Shown here: positions 1-10,045 of the stretch, piece after piece
Layout of the letters: every line of letters starts with the position of its first letter
How positions within the stretch are numbered: the first letter of the stretch is position 1
NCBI RefSeq assembly: GCF_001665575.1
Contig: NZ_LZSU01000023.1
Coordinates: forward strand, 1-64,000
Source: Mycobacterium sp. 852013-51886_SCH5428379
Lineage (GTDB): Bacteria; Actinomycetota; Actinomycetes; Mycobacteriales; Mycobacteriaceae
DNA: 64,000 bases
Direction of reading: 5' to 3'
Notes under the pieces: generated by a model
Databases searched by the model: none
Told to the model about the DNA's origin: nothing
Seen by the model: only the letters and a program-made list of their open reading frames with translations
Translations under genes and position numbers: made by a program

Positions 1-200
1 AGAGACCCTACGAGCCAGACACCAGGTGATCAGGAATCCAACCACCGCAATACGCGGCACCCCACCCTGACACTGAGGTGACCCTAACAAGGGCAGCAGC
101 GTCGTCGGGATACCGACAGCCGTCAGCGGTACGCGACGATGAGTTCGAGCGCCGGGGCAGGTCTCTTTCAAAGGATCCATTCCATGACGAGGAGGTAGAC
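1..200. other. intergenic left edge
   Basis: I see no convincing gene here. The reading frame that continues into the DUF899 gene is open from about position 78, but it shows no protein family signal. An AGGAGG ribosome-binding site at about 189-194 just before the GTG at 201 marks the likely translation start. The promoter of the DUF899 gene is presumably here; I could not identify it. Confidence 0.5.
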
Positions 201-881
201 GTGGTCACGGTCGCGACGCGCGAAGAATGGCGTGCCGCCTATGAGCGGCAGCTGGCCAAGGAGAAGGAGCTGACCCGCCGGGCCACCGAGCTGGCCGGGG
301 AGCGGCAGGCGATGCCCTGGGTGCCTGTCGACAAGACGTACGAGTTCGACACCGAGGCCGGCCGTCGCACGTTGGCGGAACTGTTCGACGGCCGCTCGCA
401 GCTGATCGTGCGCCACTTCATGCACGGGCCCAACACCCCGGAGGGCTGCCCGGGGTGCACGTTCGAGACCGACAACCTGGTCGGCGCGGTACCACATCTG
501 GCGCACCGGGACGTCACGTTCATCCTGTCGTCGCGCTCGCCATTGCCGGTGTTGACCGCCTACAAGCAGCGAATGGGCTGGGACGTCGAGTGGGTGTCGT
601 CCGGGGGCACCGACTTCGACGCCGACTTCTTCAGCTACATGCACGTTCCGACGCCGCGCCGCGACCTCGGCTCGGGCAGCGGCAGCATGCTCGATGTGAT
701 GGAACTGATGGCGCTCAGCTGCTTCGCGTTGGAAGACGGCGTCGTCTACCACACCTACTCGACCTACGATCGCGGCACCGAAGCGCTGAATGCGACGTGG
801 CAGCTGCTGGACCGCGCGCCCAAAGGCCGCGGCGAGGACTTCTCCGATTGGCCGCGCAAACGCGACGAGTATCCCGGGTAG
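201..881 (+). CDS. DUF899 family thioredoxin-fold protein
   Basis: A 226-residue soluble protein of the DUF899 family, whose members have a thioredoxin-like fold and unknown substrates. Family features visible are the FMHGP stretch, the CPGC cysteine pair, the central MGWDVEWVSS block and the DFDADF motif. The CPGC pair sits where a redox-active disulfide would be expected, but redox activity is inference. I chose the GTG at 201 because an AGGAGG box lies directly upstream; upstream in-frame sequence looks non-coding. The gene converges on sahH across a strong hairpin. It is not part of the M. tuberculosis neighbourhood that the following genes match, so it is probably accessory. Confidence 0.8.
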   Translation: MVTVATREEWRAAYERQLAKEKELTRRATELAGERQAMPWVPVDKTYEFDTEAGRRTLAELFDGRSQLIVRHFMHGPNTPEGCPGCTFETDNLVGAVPHLAHRDVTFILSSRSPLPVLTAYKQRMGWDVEWVSSGGTDFDADFFSYMHVPTPRRDLGSGSGSMLDVMELMALSCFALEDGVVYHTYSTYDRGTEALNATWQLLDRAPKGRGEDFSDWPRKRDEYPG

Positions 882-932
882 CAACCAGCGCGTCAGTTCC
901 GCGTCGACGGGTTGTCTTGCAGCCCAAATGCA

Positions 933-965
933 CACGGCCCTCGGCGCGATGCGCCGAGGGCCGTG
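933..965. terminator. hairpin between convergent DUF899 gene and sahH
   Basis: A perfect 15-bp GC-rich stem (933-947 pairing with 951-965) with a GAT loop. It lies between two convergent genes ending at 881 (+) and 980 (-). There is no clear T-run on either side, as is common for mycobacterial terminators. It probably serves both directions. Confidence 0.7.
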
Positions 966-979
966 CATGTCCTACGGGA

Positions 980-2461
<1,482 letters not shown>

Positions 2462-2585
2462 GTGTGTAGAGCCCCTTTATCGATCGTCTGTTGCATATGA
2501 GCGCACAGCTGCGCCACGGACACCCTTGGCCTGCGGGCTCGCGGGACAGGCGCGTGCGATTTCGAACAGCGGGGCGCTCTGCCGG

Positions 2586-3281
2586 CTAAGGGGTATCCAC
2601 CACACCGTAGCGTTCGGCGAACGGCGTCATCAATCTGGCCAGGTCACCGGCCACGTCATGGTCGGCCTCCGGCGGCATCGACACGTAGCTCATGGCCAGC
2701 CGCACGATGGCGCGAGCCAGGATGCCCGCGTCCTCGTCGCTCGCCTTGACCCAGCTGTCCTGGAAGGTCGAGGTGAGGCGGTCCGAACACCGGGTGATGA
2801 TCGGGCCGCTGCCGGTGGTGATGATCTGCAGCAGATCCGGTTTGCTGTCGCCGGAGAGCAGGGAGATCACCAGCGGGTCGGCCGCCGACTCGGTGAAGAA
2901 TGCCCGGAAGCCCTGCTGGAACGCCGCGTGCACGTCGCCCACGTTGGTGTCGATGGCCTCGTCGACCGCGTCGACGAGCCGGTCGGCCAGGCGCAGGGCA
3001 TACCCCTGCGCGAGGCCATGGCGGGACCCGAACTCGTTGTAGATGGTCTGGCGGCTCACCCCGGCCGCCTTGGCGACGTCCGACAGCGTGATGGCCGCCC
3101 AGTCGCGCGTGCTGAGCAGTTCACGCATGCCGTCGAGGATCGAGTCGTGCAGCAGCACCCTCGACGCCTCGGCGTACGGAATGCGCTGCCCGGTGCGGCG
3201 CTCGTTCACACGCGCGACGATATAGCCTCCGGCCGACGCAGGCGCCGCGGCCACATATCCCCGCGCCAGGGTCACGGTCAC
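2586..3281 (-). CDS. TetR-family regulator of the alkane operon (AlkX-like)
   Basis: A 231-residue TetR repressor. The N-terminal helix-turn-helix is visible around [21 protein letters not shown] (about residues 65-85), followed by a ligand-binding domain. The GTG at 3281 overlaps the rubredoxin stop codon by four bases (GTGA), so the two are translationally coupled. Its position directly after alkB and rubredoxin matches Rv3249c, and related regulators repress the alkane hydroxylase operon, with fatty acids or alkanes as likely effectors. A perfect TGTCTAGACA palindrome over the alkB promoter is the obvious candidate operator. Regulation of this operon by this protein is inference from position. 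Confidence 0.88.
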   Translation of the reverse strand: MTVTLARGYVAAAPASAGGYIVARVNERRTGQRIPYAEASRVLLHDSILDGMRELLSTRDWAAITLSDVAKAAGVSRQTIYNEFGSRHGLAQGYALRLADRLVDAVDEAIDTNVGDVHAAFQQGFRAFFTESAADPLVISLLSGDSKPDLLQIITTGSGPIITRCSDRLTSTFQDSWVKASDEDAGILARAIVRLAMSYVSMPPEADHDVAGDLARLMTPFAERYGVVDTP

Positions 3282-3460
3282 GGGCGGGCGATCTCGACCA
3301 TGTCGAAATCCGTCTTGGCCGCGCCGCAGTCCGGGCAGCTCCAGTCCTCCGGGATGTCGGCCCACCGCGTGCCGGGGGCGATACCGTCCTCCGGCCAACC
3401 CTTGGCCTCGTCGTACTCGAATCCGCACTGCAGGCAGACGAACAGTTTGTAATCGTCCAT
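3278..3460 (-). CDS. rubB: rubredoxin, electron carrier to AlkB
   Basis: A 60-residue rubredoxin with two cysteine pairs (CLQCG and CPDCG) that bind a single iron. It passes electrons from a rubredoxin reductase to the membrane alkane hydroxylase. The ATG at 3460 follows a strong GGAGGAAAGG box. It sits 26 bp after alkB. Most mycobacterial alkB operons carry two rubredoxins in a row; only one is present here, and it looks like the second (RubB) type. This is seen directly, as no other short cysteine-pair frame occurs between alkB and the TetR gene. Confidence 0.95.
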   Translation of the reverse strand: MDDYKLFVCLQCGFEYDEAKGWPEDGIAPGTRWADIPEDWSCPDCGAAKTDFDMVEIARP

Positions 3461-3486
3461 GTCGCTTCCTTTCCTCCGGTCGACGG

Positions 3487-4701
3487 TCAGGCGCCGGCGT
3501 GATCGGTGGCGTAGCGGGCGAGCACCCGCTCGCGCACCCGCGGGTGGATGTTCACCCGGGTGATGTCGCCGTCGTAGTGGGCGAGCACCCGGTGATCCAT
3601 GACGCGACGCCACACCGGCGGCAGGTAGGTCAGGGCGATCATCGTGGCGTAACCGCTGGGCAGATTGGGTGCGCCGTCCATGCTGCGCAGGGTCTGGTAG
3701 CGCCGCGTCGGGTTCGCATGGTGGTCGCTGTGGCGCTGCAGGTGGTACAGGAACAGGTTGGTCACCAGGTGGTCGGAGTTCCAGCTGTGCTCCGGGGTGC
3801 AGCGCTCGTAGCGGCCGCTCGGGGTCTTCTGCCGCAACAGGCCGTAGTGCTCGAGATAGTTGACGGTCTCCAGCAGCGTGAATCCGAAGACGGCCTGGAC
3901 GATCATGAACGGCAGCACCGCCCAACCGAACACCGCGGTCAGCGCGCCCCAGAGCACCACCGACATCACCCAGGCGTTCAGCACGTCGTTGGACGGATGC
4001 CAGACGCTCTTGTCCTGCCGACGCAACCTCTTGGCCTCCAGCTCCCACGACGAGCGCAGGCTCCCCCAGATACTCCGGGGCAGGAACTCCCAGAACGTCT
4101 CGCCGAACCGCGCCGACGCGGGATCCTCCGGGGTCGCGACGCGCACGTGATGGCCGCGGTTGTGTTCGACGTAGAAGTGGCCGTACCAGGTCTGCGCGAG
4201 GGTGATCTTGCTCAGCCACCGCTCGAGTGCACCCTTCTTGTGGCCGAGCTCGTGTGCGGTGTTGATGCCCACCCCGCCGAGCATCCCGACCGACAGCGCG
4301 AGCCCGATCTTGGCAGGCCAGCCCAGGCCTCCGTCGAAACCGAGCCAGCCCAGCTCCGAGGCGGTGAACAGGTAGGCACCGAGTACCACGCTCGCGTACT
4401 GGAACGGGATGAACAGGTAGGTGCAGATGCGGTAGTAGCGGTCGTTCTCGAGCCGCTCCATCGCCTCCTCGGGCGGGTTCTGGCCGTCCGCGCCGAAGCG
4501 CAGATCCAGCGCCGGCAGCACCAGGTACAGCAGGATCGGTCCGATCCAGAACGGCGCCTGCGCAGCGGCGTGCCAGCCCGCCTCGTTCAGTGCCCACACG
4601 ACCGGCAGCATCACGAACAGCGCCGTGGGGACGATGAGGCCCATCAGCCACAGGCGGCGCTTGCGGTCCTGCCACTGCGCCGCGTCGGTTGTCATAGTCA
4701 T
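3487..4701 (-). CDS. alkB: alkane 1-monooxygenase
   Basis: Integral membrane non-heme di-iron alkane hydroxylase, 404 residues, oxidising medium-chain n-alkanes to 1-alkanols with O2 and rubredoxin. The eight-histidine signature is present: HELGH at 150-154, EHNRGHH at 179-185 and a C-terminal LQRHSDHH. Several hydrophobic transmembrane stretches precede them. The start ATG at 4701 (MTMTT...) lies only a few bases after a good -10 box, so the message is probably leaderless. An upstream in-frame extension exists but looks non-coding. It is the first gene of the alkB-rubredoxin-TetR operon. Confidence 0.97.
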   Translation of the reverse strand: MTMTTDAAQWQDRKRRLWLMGLIVPTALFVMLPVVWALNEAGWHAAAQAPFWIGPILLYLVLPALDLRFGADGQNPPEEAMERLENDRYYRICTYLFIPFQYASVVLGAYLFTASELGWLGFDGGLGWPAKIGLALSVGMLGGVGINTAHELGHKKGALERWLSKITLAQTWYGHFYVEHNRGHHVRVATPEDPASARFGETFWEFLPRSIWGSLRSSWELEAKRLRRQDKSVWHPSNDVLNAWVMSVVLWGALTAVFGWAVLPFMIVQAVFGFTLLETVNYLEHYGLLRQKTPSGRYERCTPEHSWNSDHLVTNLFLYHLQRHSDHHANPTRRYQTLRSMDGAPNLPSGYATMIALTYLPPVWRRVMDHRVLAHYDGDITRVNIHPRVRERVLARYATDHAGA

Positions 4702-4707
4702 GACTGG

Positions 4708-4740
4708 ACTATATGACGCAATTTGTCGCCTGTCTAGACA
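4708..4740 (-). promoter_or_regulatory. alkB promoter with overlapping operator
   Basis: On the minus strand a -35 hexamer TAGACA (4731-4736) is separated by 17 bp from a -10 hexamer TATAGT (4708-4713). The expected transcription start falls at about 4701, the first base of the alkB ATG, so the mRNA should be leaderless. The perfect 10-bp palindrome TGTCTAGACA (4731-4740) covers the -35 box and is the best candidate binding site for the TetR protein encoded at the end of the operon. Confidence 0.65.
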
Positions 4741-4781
4741 CGAACCGGTGTTTTGTAAAGCGAGCCGGAACCGCGCGGCGC

Positions 4782-6251
4782 CTAGTTGAGTTCGGCAAGC
4801 TCCCGCTCGCGCAGGACGGAGCGACGGCGGCCGTAGAGGAAGTAGATGACCACGCCGATGGCCATCCAGATCAGGAAGCGGATCCAGGTCAGACCCGTGA
4901 GGTTCAGCATCAGCCATACGCAGGCGATGATCGCAGCGATCGGCAGCCACGGCACCAACGGCGCCTTGAAGCCCCGCTTCAGGTCGGGACGGGTGCGGCG
5001 CAGCACGATCACGCCGGCCGACACCAGCACGAACGCAAACAACGTCCCGATGTTGACCATCTCTTCGAGCTTCCCGATCGGGAAGACGGTCGCGGTGACG
5101 GCCACGGCAGCGCCGACGAGCAGCGTGATCCGCACCGGGGTGCCGCGGTCACCGGTCCTGGCCAACTGGCGAGGCACCAGCCCGTCACGGGACATGGCGA
5201 ACAGCACGCGGCTCTGGCCCAGCATCAGCACGATCACCACGGTGGTCAGGCCGGCCAGCGCCCCGATGGAGATGACGGTCGCCGCCCACGTCACGCCGTT
5301 GGCCTCGAACGCGGTCGCCAGGTTCGCCCCCGCACCCGCGTCGCGCAGCTCGGTGTAGGACACCATCCCGGACAGCACGACTGCCACTGCCACGTAGAGG
5401 ACGGTGACGATCGCCAGCGAGGCGATGATCCCCCGCGACACGTCGCGCTGCGGATTCTTGGTCTCCTCGGCGGTGGTGGCCACGATGTCGAAGCCGATGA
5501 ACGCGAAGAACACGATCGACGCACCCGCCAGCAGGCCGTACCAGCCGTACGCGCTGCCCTCCGCACCGGTGATCAGCGAGAACAGCGATTGCTCGGTGCC
5601 CGATCCGCCGTGTCCGGACTCCGCGGGCGGGATGAAGGGGGTGTAGTTGGCGGTCTTGATGTAGAAGGCGCCGACGATCACCACGAGCAACACCACCGCC
5701 ACTTTGATGACGGTGATCACAAGGCTGACCTTGGCCGAGAGCTTGGTGCCGCGGACCAGCAGGGCGGTCACGAACGCGACGATCAGCAGCGCACCCCAGT
5801 CCACGGTGAACCCGCCGACCTCGGTCACGCCGCCGCCGAAGTTGAACACCGTGCCCAGATAGCTCGACCAGCCCTTGGCCACCACGGCCGCCGCGACGGC
5901 GAACTCCAGGATCAGGTCCCAGCCGATGATCCAGGCGACGAACTCACCGAACGTCGCGTACGCGAACGTGTACGCGCTGCCGGCGACCGGCACCGTGGAC
6001 GCGAACTCCGCGTAGCACAGTGCGGCCAGGCCGCACGCGATCGCCGCGAGGATGAAGGAGATCGAGATCGCGGGGCCGGTCAGGTTGCCTGCCGTAGACG
6101 CGGTGATGGTGAAGATGCCGGCGCCGATCACCACCGAGACGCCGAAGACGGTCAGGTCCCACCAGCTCAGGTCCTTGCGGAGCCGGGTCCCGGGTTCGTC
6201 GGTGTCGGAGATCGACTGCTCGACGGATTTCGTGCGCCATCTACCGGCCAT
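4782..6251 (-). CDS. amino-acid permease, APC superfamily
   Basis: A 489-residue membrane transporter of the amino acid-polyamine-organocation family, resembling cationic amino acid permeases. About 12 to 14 hydrophobic helices are visible. The first carries the family motif GVSVVIGAGIFTITA (about residue 40), and a conserved FIGFDIVATTAEETKNPQRD block lies in the middle. Position and length match Rv3253c. The start ATG at 6251 was chosen because the protein begins just before the conserved N-terminal helix; the much longer open frame upstream is antisense to the next gene. Substrate is unknown; a cationic amino acid is inferred from family resemblance. Confidence 0.92.
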   Translation of the reverse strand: MAGRWRTKSVEQSISDTDEPGTRLRKDLSWWDLTVFGVSVVIGAGIFTITASTAGNLTGPAISISFILAAIACGLAALCYAEFASTVPVAGSAYTFAYATFGEFVAWIIGWDLILEFAVAAAVVAKGWSSYLGTVFNFGGGVTEVGGFTVDWGALLIVAFVTALLVRGTKLSAKVSLVITVIKVAVVLLVVIVGAFYIKTANYTPFIPPAESGHGGSGTEQSLFSLITGAEGSAYGWYGLLAGASIVFFAFIGFDIVATTAEETKNPQRDVSRGIIASLAIVTVLYVAVAVVLSGMVSYTELRDAGAGANLATAFEANGVTWAATVISIGALAGLTTVVIVLMLGQSRVLFAMSRDGLVPRQLARTGDRGTPVRITLLVGAAVAVTATVFPIGKLEEMVNIGTLFAFVLVSAGVIVLRRTRPDLKRGFKAPLVPWLPIAAIIACVWLMLNLTGLTWIRFLIWMAIGVVIYFLYGRRRSVLRERELAELN

Positions 6252-6329
6252 GACAGATCCTTTCCGATCCCTCTCGAGCATGTCGTCGATCCACCGAGTC
6301 TGGGCAATGTACCGAGCTACTGTGCACCG

Positions 6330-7724
6330 ATGGGGCGGGATACTAAACACGCCGTCGTGATCGGCGGCAGCATCGCGGGGATGTGCGCGGCACGGGTGCT
6401 GTCCGACGTCTACGGCACGGTGACGGTCTACGAACGCGACGAGCTGCCGGACAGCCCGGTCAACCGGGCGGCGGTCCCCCAGGGCCGCCACGTCCACCTG
6501 CTGATGGCCCGCGGTGCGCAGGAGTTCGAAGGCCTGTATCCCGGACTGCTGGCCGACATGGTGGCGGCCGGGGTGCCGGTGCTGGAGAACCGGCCGGACT
6601 GTATCCACTTCGGCGCCGCCGGGCATGTCCTGGGCACCGGGCATACGCTGCGCGACGAGTTCACCGCCTACGTGCCCAGCCGGCCACAGCTCGAATGGCA
6701 GATCCGACAGCGCACCGCGCAGATCCCGAACGTCACCATCGAGCACCGCTCGGTCGACGAGCCGGTGTACGACGCGCGGTCCGGACGGGTCACGGGGGTG
6801 GCGGTTCGTGACGGCGACGCCACCGAGACGGTGCAGGCGGATCTGGTGGTCGACGCCACCGGACGCGGCACCCGGCTGCCGGTGTGGCTGGAACAGTGGG
6901 GTTTCGAGCGGCCGCGGGAGGACACCGTGGACGTCGGCATCGCCTACGCCACCCACCAGGTGCACATCCCGGAGCGTGCGCTGGCCGAGAAGGTGGTGGT
7001 CGCGGGAGCGTCCGACGAGGAGCCGCTCGGGCTGGGCATGCTGTTCTACGAGGACGGCAACTGGAACGTGACCACGTTCGGCGTGGGGCGGGTTCCGCCG
7101 CCGCAGAATTTCGCCGAGATCTGCGAGCTGGCCGACCGAATCCTGCCCGCCCACGTCGCGACGGCGCTGCGCGCGGGAAAACCTCTGGGCGAGATGGCCT
7201 TTCACAAGTACCCGACCAGCCGGTGGCGACGCTACGACAAGCTCGACCGGTTCCCGCTGGGCATCGTGCCGTTCGGCGACGCGGTCGTCAGCTTCAACCC
7301 GACCTTCGGCCAGGGGATGACGATGACGTCGCTGCAGGCCGGCCATCTGCGTCGCGCACTGCAGCAGCCCGACCACGAGCTGGCGGGCACGTTGAACACG
7401 GCGACGGCCAAGACGACCTTCCCGGTGTGGCAGATGAACGCGGTCGGCGATCTGACGTTGCACCGCGCCACCTCACCGGATCCGGTGCCCTGGTGGTACG
7501 CGCCGGTCGGTGGACTGTTCGATCAGTTCCTGGGTGCGGCCGAAACCGATCCCGTTCTCGCCGAGTGGTTCCTGCGCCGGTTCAGTCTGCTCGACAGCCT
7601 CTACATGGTGCCGTCGGCACGCATGGTCGGCCGGACCGTACGCCACAACCTGGGGCTGTGGCTGGCCGAGAAACGCTCCGCGCGCCGCGCCCGCACAGGA
7701 GACCTCGTCACGACCCGACGGTGA
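6330..7724 (+). CDS. FAD-dependent oxidoreductase (Rv3254-like)
   Basis: A 464-residue flavoprotein with an N-terminal Rossmann dinucleotide site GGSIAGMCAARVL, a mid-protein DATGRGTRLP motif and a C-terminal FGDAVVSFNPTFGQGM block, as in PHBH-fold FAD monooxygenases and geranylgeranyl-reductase-like proteins. The ATG at 6330 fits the start of the FAD-binding fold. It is divergent from the permease, with 78 bp between them, and its 3' end overlaps the convergent manA gene by 17 bp. It corresponds to Rv3254 by position. No substrate can be read from the sequence. Confidence 0.88.
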   Translation: MGRDTKHAVVIGGSIAGMCAARVLSDVYGTVTVYERDELPDSPVNRAAVPQGRHVHLLMARGAQEFEGLYPGLLADMVAAGVPVLENRPDCIHFGAAGHVLGTGHTLRDEFTAYVPSRPQLEWQIRQRTAQIPNVTIEHRSVDEPVYDARSGRVTGVAVRDGDATETVQADLVVDATGRGTRLPVWLEQWGFERPREDTVDVGIAYATHQVHIPERALAEKVVVAGASDEEPLGLGMLFYEDGNWNVTTFGVGRVPPPQNFAEICELADRILPAHVATALRAGKPLGEMAFHKYPTSRWRRYDKLDRFPLGIVPFGDAVVSFNPTFGQGMTMTSLQAGHLRRALQQPDHELAGTLNTATAKTTFPVWQMNAVGDLTLHRATSPDPVPWWYAPVGGLFDQFLGAAETDPVLAEWFLRRFSLLDSLYMVPSARMVGRTVRHNLGLWLAEKRSARRARTGDLVTTRR

Positions 7725-8934
7725 CCCGGAACAGTTTGGTCGGGACCTCTGCGTGCAGCCGGATCGGCCCGTCGTCGGCCGCCACCCACGCCGCCGAACC
7801 CCGCTGCATCGTCAACGTCGTCGCCTTGGCGTGCGCCGTGACCGCGCCGTCGGTGCACAGCAGCACCTGGGGGCCGTCATGATCGGCCGGTGCGTCGACT
7901 TCGTGGCCGAGGTGGTCGCCGCCGAGTTCGACCACCGACACCGCGAATTCCGGCGCGGGCGTCCGGTACACCAACTCCGTTGCCTGACGGCCCGTTTCGG
8001 GCCGCAGCACGAGATCCGGCGTCGGGGTGAAGTCCAGGACGCGCAACAGCTCGGGAACGTCGACGTGCTTGGGGGTCAGTCCCCCGCGCAGCACGTTGTC
8101 CGAGTTGGCCATCACCTCGACACCGATGCCGTGCAGGTAGGCGTGGAGGTTCCCAGCGGGCAGATAGATCCCTTCGCCCGGCCGCAGGGTGATGCGGTTG
8201 AGCAGCAGCGCGGCCAGCACACCGGCGTCACCGGGATAGCGCTCACCGAGTTCGAGCACGGTCCTGGCCTCCGCGGCGAACGTCGTGTGCCCGTCGCGGA
8301 CATAGTTGATCGCCCCGTCGAGGACGGCGGGCACCAATTCGTCGAGGTGCGGCTGCGGTGCGGTGATCCAGGTGGTGAACAGCGCGCGCAGCCCGTCGGA
8401 CTCGGACTGCCCGGACAGCAGGTTGATCGACGAATCGAGTTGCGGCACGTTCAGCGCCCGCAGTAGTTCGACCGTCGCGGCGGCGGGCCGGAATCCGGCC
8501 AGCGCGTCGAACCGGTCGAGCGCCACCAGCAGCTCGGGTTTGTGGCTGCGGTCGCGGTAGTTGCGCATCGGCGCCGAGATCGGGATGCCCAACTGTTCCT
8601 CGCGGGCGTAACCCTCGGCGGCCTGCTGGGCGCTGGGGTGGGCTTGCAGGGACAGCGGTTCGTCGGCGGCGAGGACCTTCACCAGAAACGGCAGGGTCTC
8701 GCCGAAACGGTGTACCGTCGCCGGGCCGAGCTGACCGTCGGGGTCGGCGCGGACGGCGTCGAGCAGGGACACCTCGCTGTCGCCGTCCTGCAGGTAGGCC
8801 GGATCGCCGGGATGCGCGCCGAACCACAGTTCCGCCTCGGGATGCGCTGTGGGACTTGGTCTTCCAGTGAATTCAGCGATCGCCGTCCGCGAACCCCACG
8901 CATAGGTCCGCACCGCCCCCCGTAGCAGATGCAC
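7708..8934 (-). CDS. manA: mannose-6-phosphate isomerase
   Basis: A 408-residue type I phosphomannose isomerase that interconverts fructose-6-phosphate and mannose-6-phosphate. This is the entry point to GDP-mannose for PIMs, lipomannan and mannosylated lipids. Cupin-fold zinc-binding elements are visible (QAHPS near residue 100; EGIYLPAGNLHAYL around 255-270). The start is a GTG at 8934. It lies 4 bp downstream of the SIS-domain gene and forms an operon with that gene and manB, the Rv3255c-Rv3257c arrangement. Its 3' end overlaps the convergent FAD gene. Confidence 0.95.
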   Translation of the reverse strand: MHLLRGAVRTYAWGSRTAIAEFTGRPSPTAHPEAELWFGAHPGDPAYLQDGDSEVSLLDAVRADPDGQLGPATVHRFGETLPFLVKVLAADEPLSLQAHPSAQQAAEGYAREEQLGIPISAPMRNYRDRSHKPELLVALDRFDALAGFRPAAATVELLRALNVPQLDSSINLLSGQSESDGLRALFTTWITAPQPHLDELVPAVLDGAINYVRDGHTTFAAEARTVLELGERYPGDAGVLAALLLNRITLRPGEGIYLPAGNLHAYLHGIGVEVMANSDNVLRGGLTPKHVDVPELLRVLDFTPTPDLVLRPETGRQATELVYRTPAPEFAVSVVELGGDHLGHEVDAPADHDGPQVLLCTDGAVTAHAKATTLTMQRGSAAWVAADDGPIRLHAEVPTKLFRVTVGS

Positions 8935-8938
8935 TCGC

Positions 8939-10045
8939 TTAACCTCGAACCAGTCGCAGATAGACCGCGGTCATCTCCAACCGCACGGCCAACTTTGCCA
9001 GTTGTTGTTCCACGCGTCCGGCATCGGGTCCGGGCGGGCCTGCGGTGGCGGCGTCCGGCACGTCGTCCGGATCGACGATGTCCAGGTCGTCGTAGCCGCT
9101 GACCCGGGCCGCCACGGCGGCCCGATCCCGTCCGGTGGTCAGCACCAGCGTGCGCATCCGCTGCGGTAACGGACCGTCGAGTTCCTCGTCGTGGAAGATC
9201 GACAGGGCGGAGCCCCCTTCAAAACCAGTCGAGCCGGACCGGCCGAAGCCGGCGCGCAGCGCGACCAGCACATCCGGCAGCCCGACCGCGGCGACGGTCT
9301 CCTGTGCGACCCGCAACAGGACCGCCGCGCCGTGGCGGGCCAGGGCGAGCGTCGCCGCCTCGTCGCCGGCGAGCACCACGTCGCGTCCGGTGATGCGTTC
9401 GGCGAGTGCTTTGGCGGGGTTGGTGAACAGATCACGGCCCGGGCTGTTGCGCAGCGCCTCAGCATCGAGTTCGTCGGCGAGTTCGCCGAGGTCGACGCGC
9501 AGACCGGGGTCGACCACCTGGAGCACGGCCAGCCCCGCCGCCAGATAGCGCACGAGTCCGAAGTCGTCGGGCACCCACACCCGCGGCGCCAGCGGCACGG
9601 CGCGGCCCGCGGTCACATCGCGCAGCGGGCCTTCGTACGGGGCGGCGACAACGACGCGTGCCCCGCGGCGAACCGCGATGGCGGCGGCGTTGACCAGCAG
9701 CGGTTCGGCGGGATCGTCGCCGGCGACGATCATCACGTCGAGCGCACCGACCCACGGCGGCGGATCGGCCACCACCACGACGGGTGCGCCGACCGACGCG
9801 CCGAACGCTGCCGCCAGCACCGCACCGGCCGTCTGGGCGGTGCCCCGCCCGGCCACCCAGATCACCGTGCGCGGCGGATGCGGTGAACGCAGCGGTTCGA
9901 GCAGTCCCTCGTCGAGAGCGGCGGCGGTGGCCCTGACCTGCGCACCGGCCATTGCCGCCGCGCGCAGCAGCCCGTCGCGGTCGGCGGCCACCAGGCCGTC
10001 GGCGTCGTCGAGATCGACCACGGCGGCCGACGGCGGACTGGCCAT
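8939..10045 (-). CDS. SIS-domain sugar-phosphate protein (Rv3256c/TobH-like)
   Basis: A 368-residue protein resembling the SIS-domain phosphoglucose/phosphomannose isomerase-like proteins that sit between manA and manB in mycobacteria (Rv3256c, sometimes called TobH). Alternating Rossmann-type strands are visible, for example TVIWVAGRGTAQTAGAVLAA and RDVVLAGDEAATLALARHG. The ATG at 10045 shares one base with the manB stop codon (TGATG), which indicates translational coupling. The conserved location argues for a role in mannose metabolism, but catalytic activity is not evident from sequence. Confidence 0.88.
   Translation of the reverse strand: MASPPSAAVVDLDDADGLVAADRDGLLRAAAMAGAQVRATAAALDEGLLEPLRSPHPPRTVIWVAGRGTAQTAGAVLAAAFGASVGAPVVVVADPPPWVGALDVMIVAGDDPAEPLLVNAAAIAVRRGARVVVAAPYEGPLRDVTAGRAVPLAPRVWVPDDFGLVRYLAAGLAVLQVVDPGLRVDLGELADELDAEALRNSPGRDLFTNPAKALAERITGRDVVLAGDEAATLALARHGAAVLLRVAQETVAAVGLPDVLVALRAGFGRSGSTGFEGGSALSIFHDEELDGPLPQRMRTLVLTTGRDRAAVAARVSGYDDLDIVDPDDVPDAATAGPPGPDAGRVEQQLAKLAVRLEMTAVYLRLVRG

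Noticed and set aside
2462..2585. Possible SAH riboswitch before sahH
   Set aside because: The gap shows none of the conserved SAH riboswitch segments I can recall.
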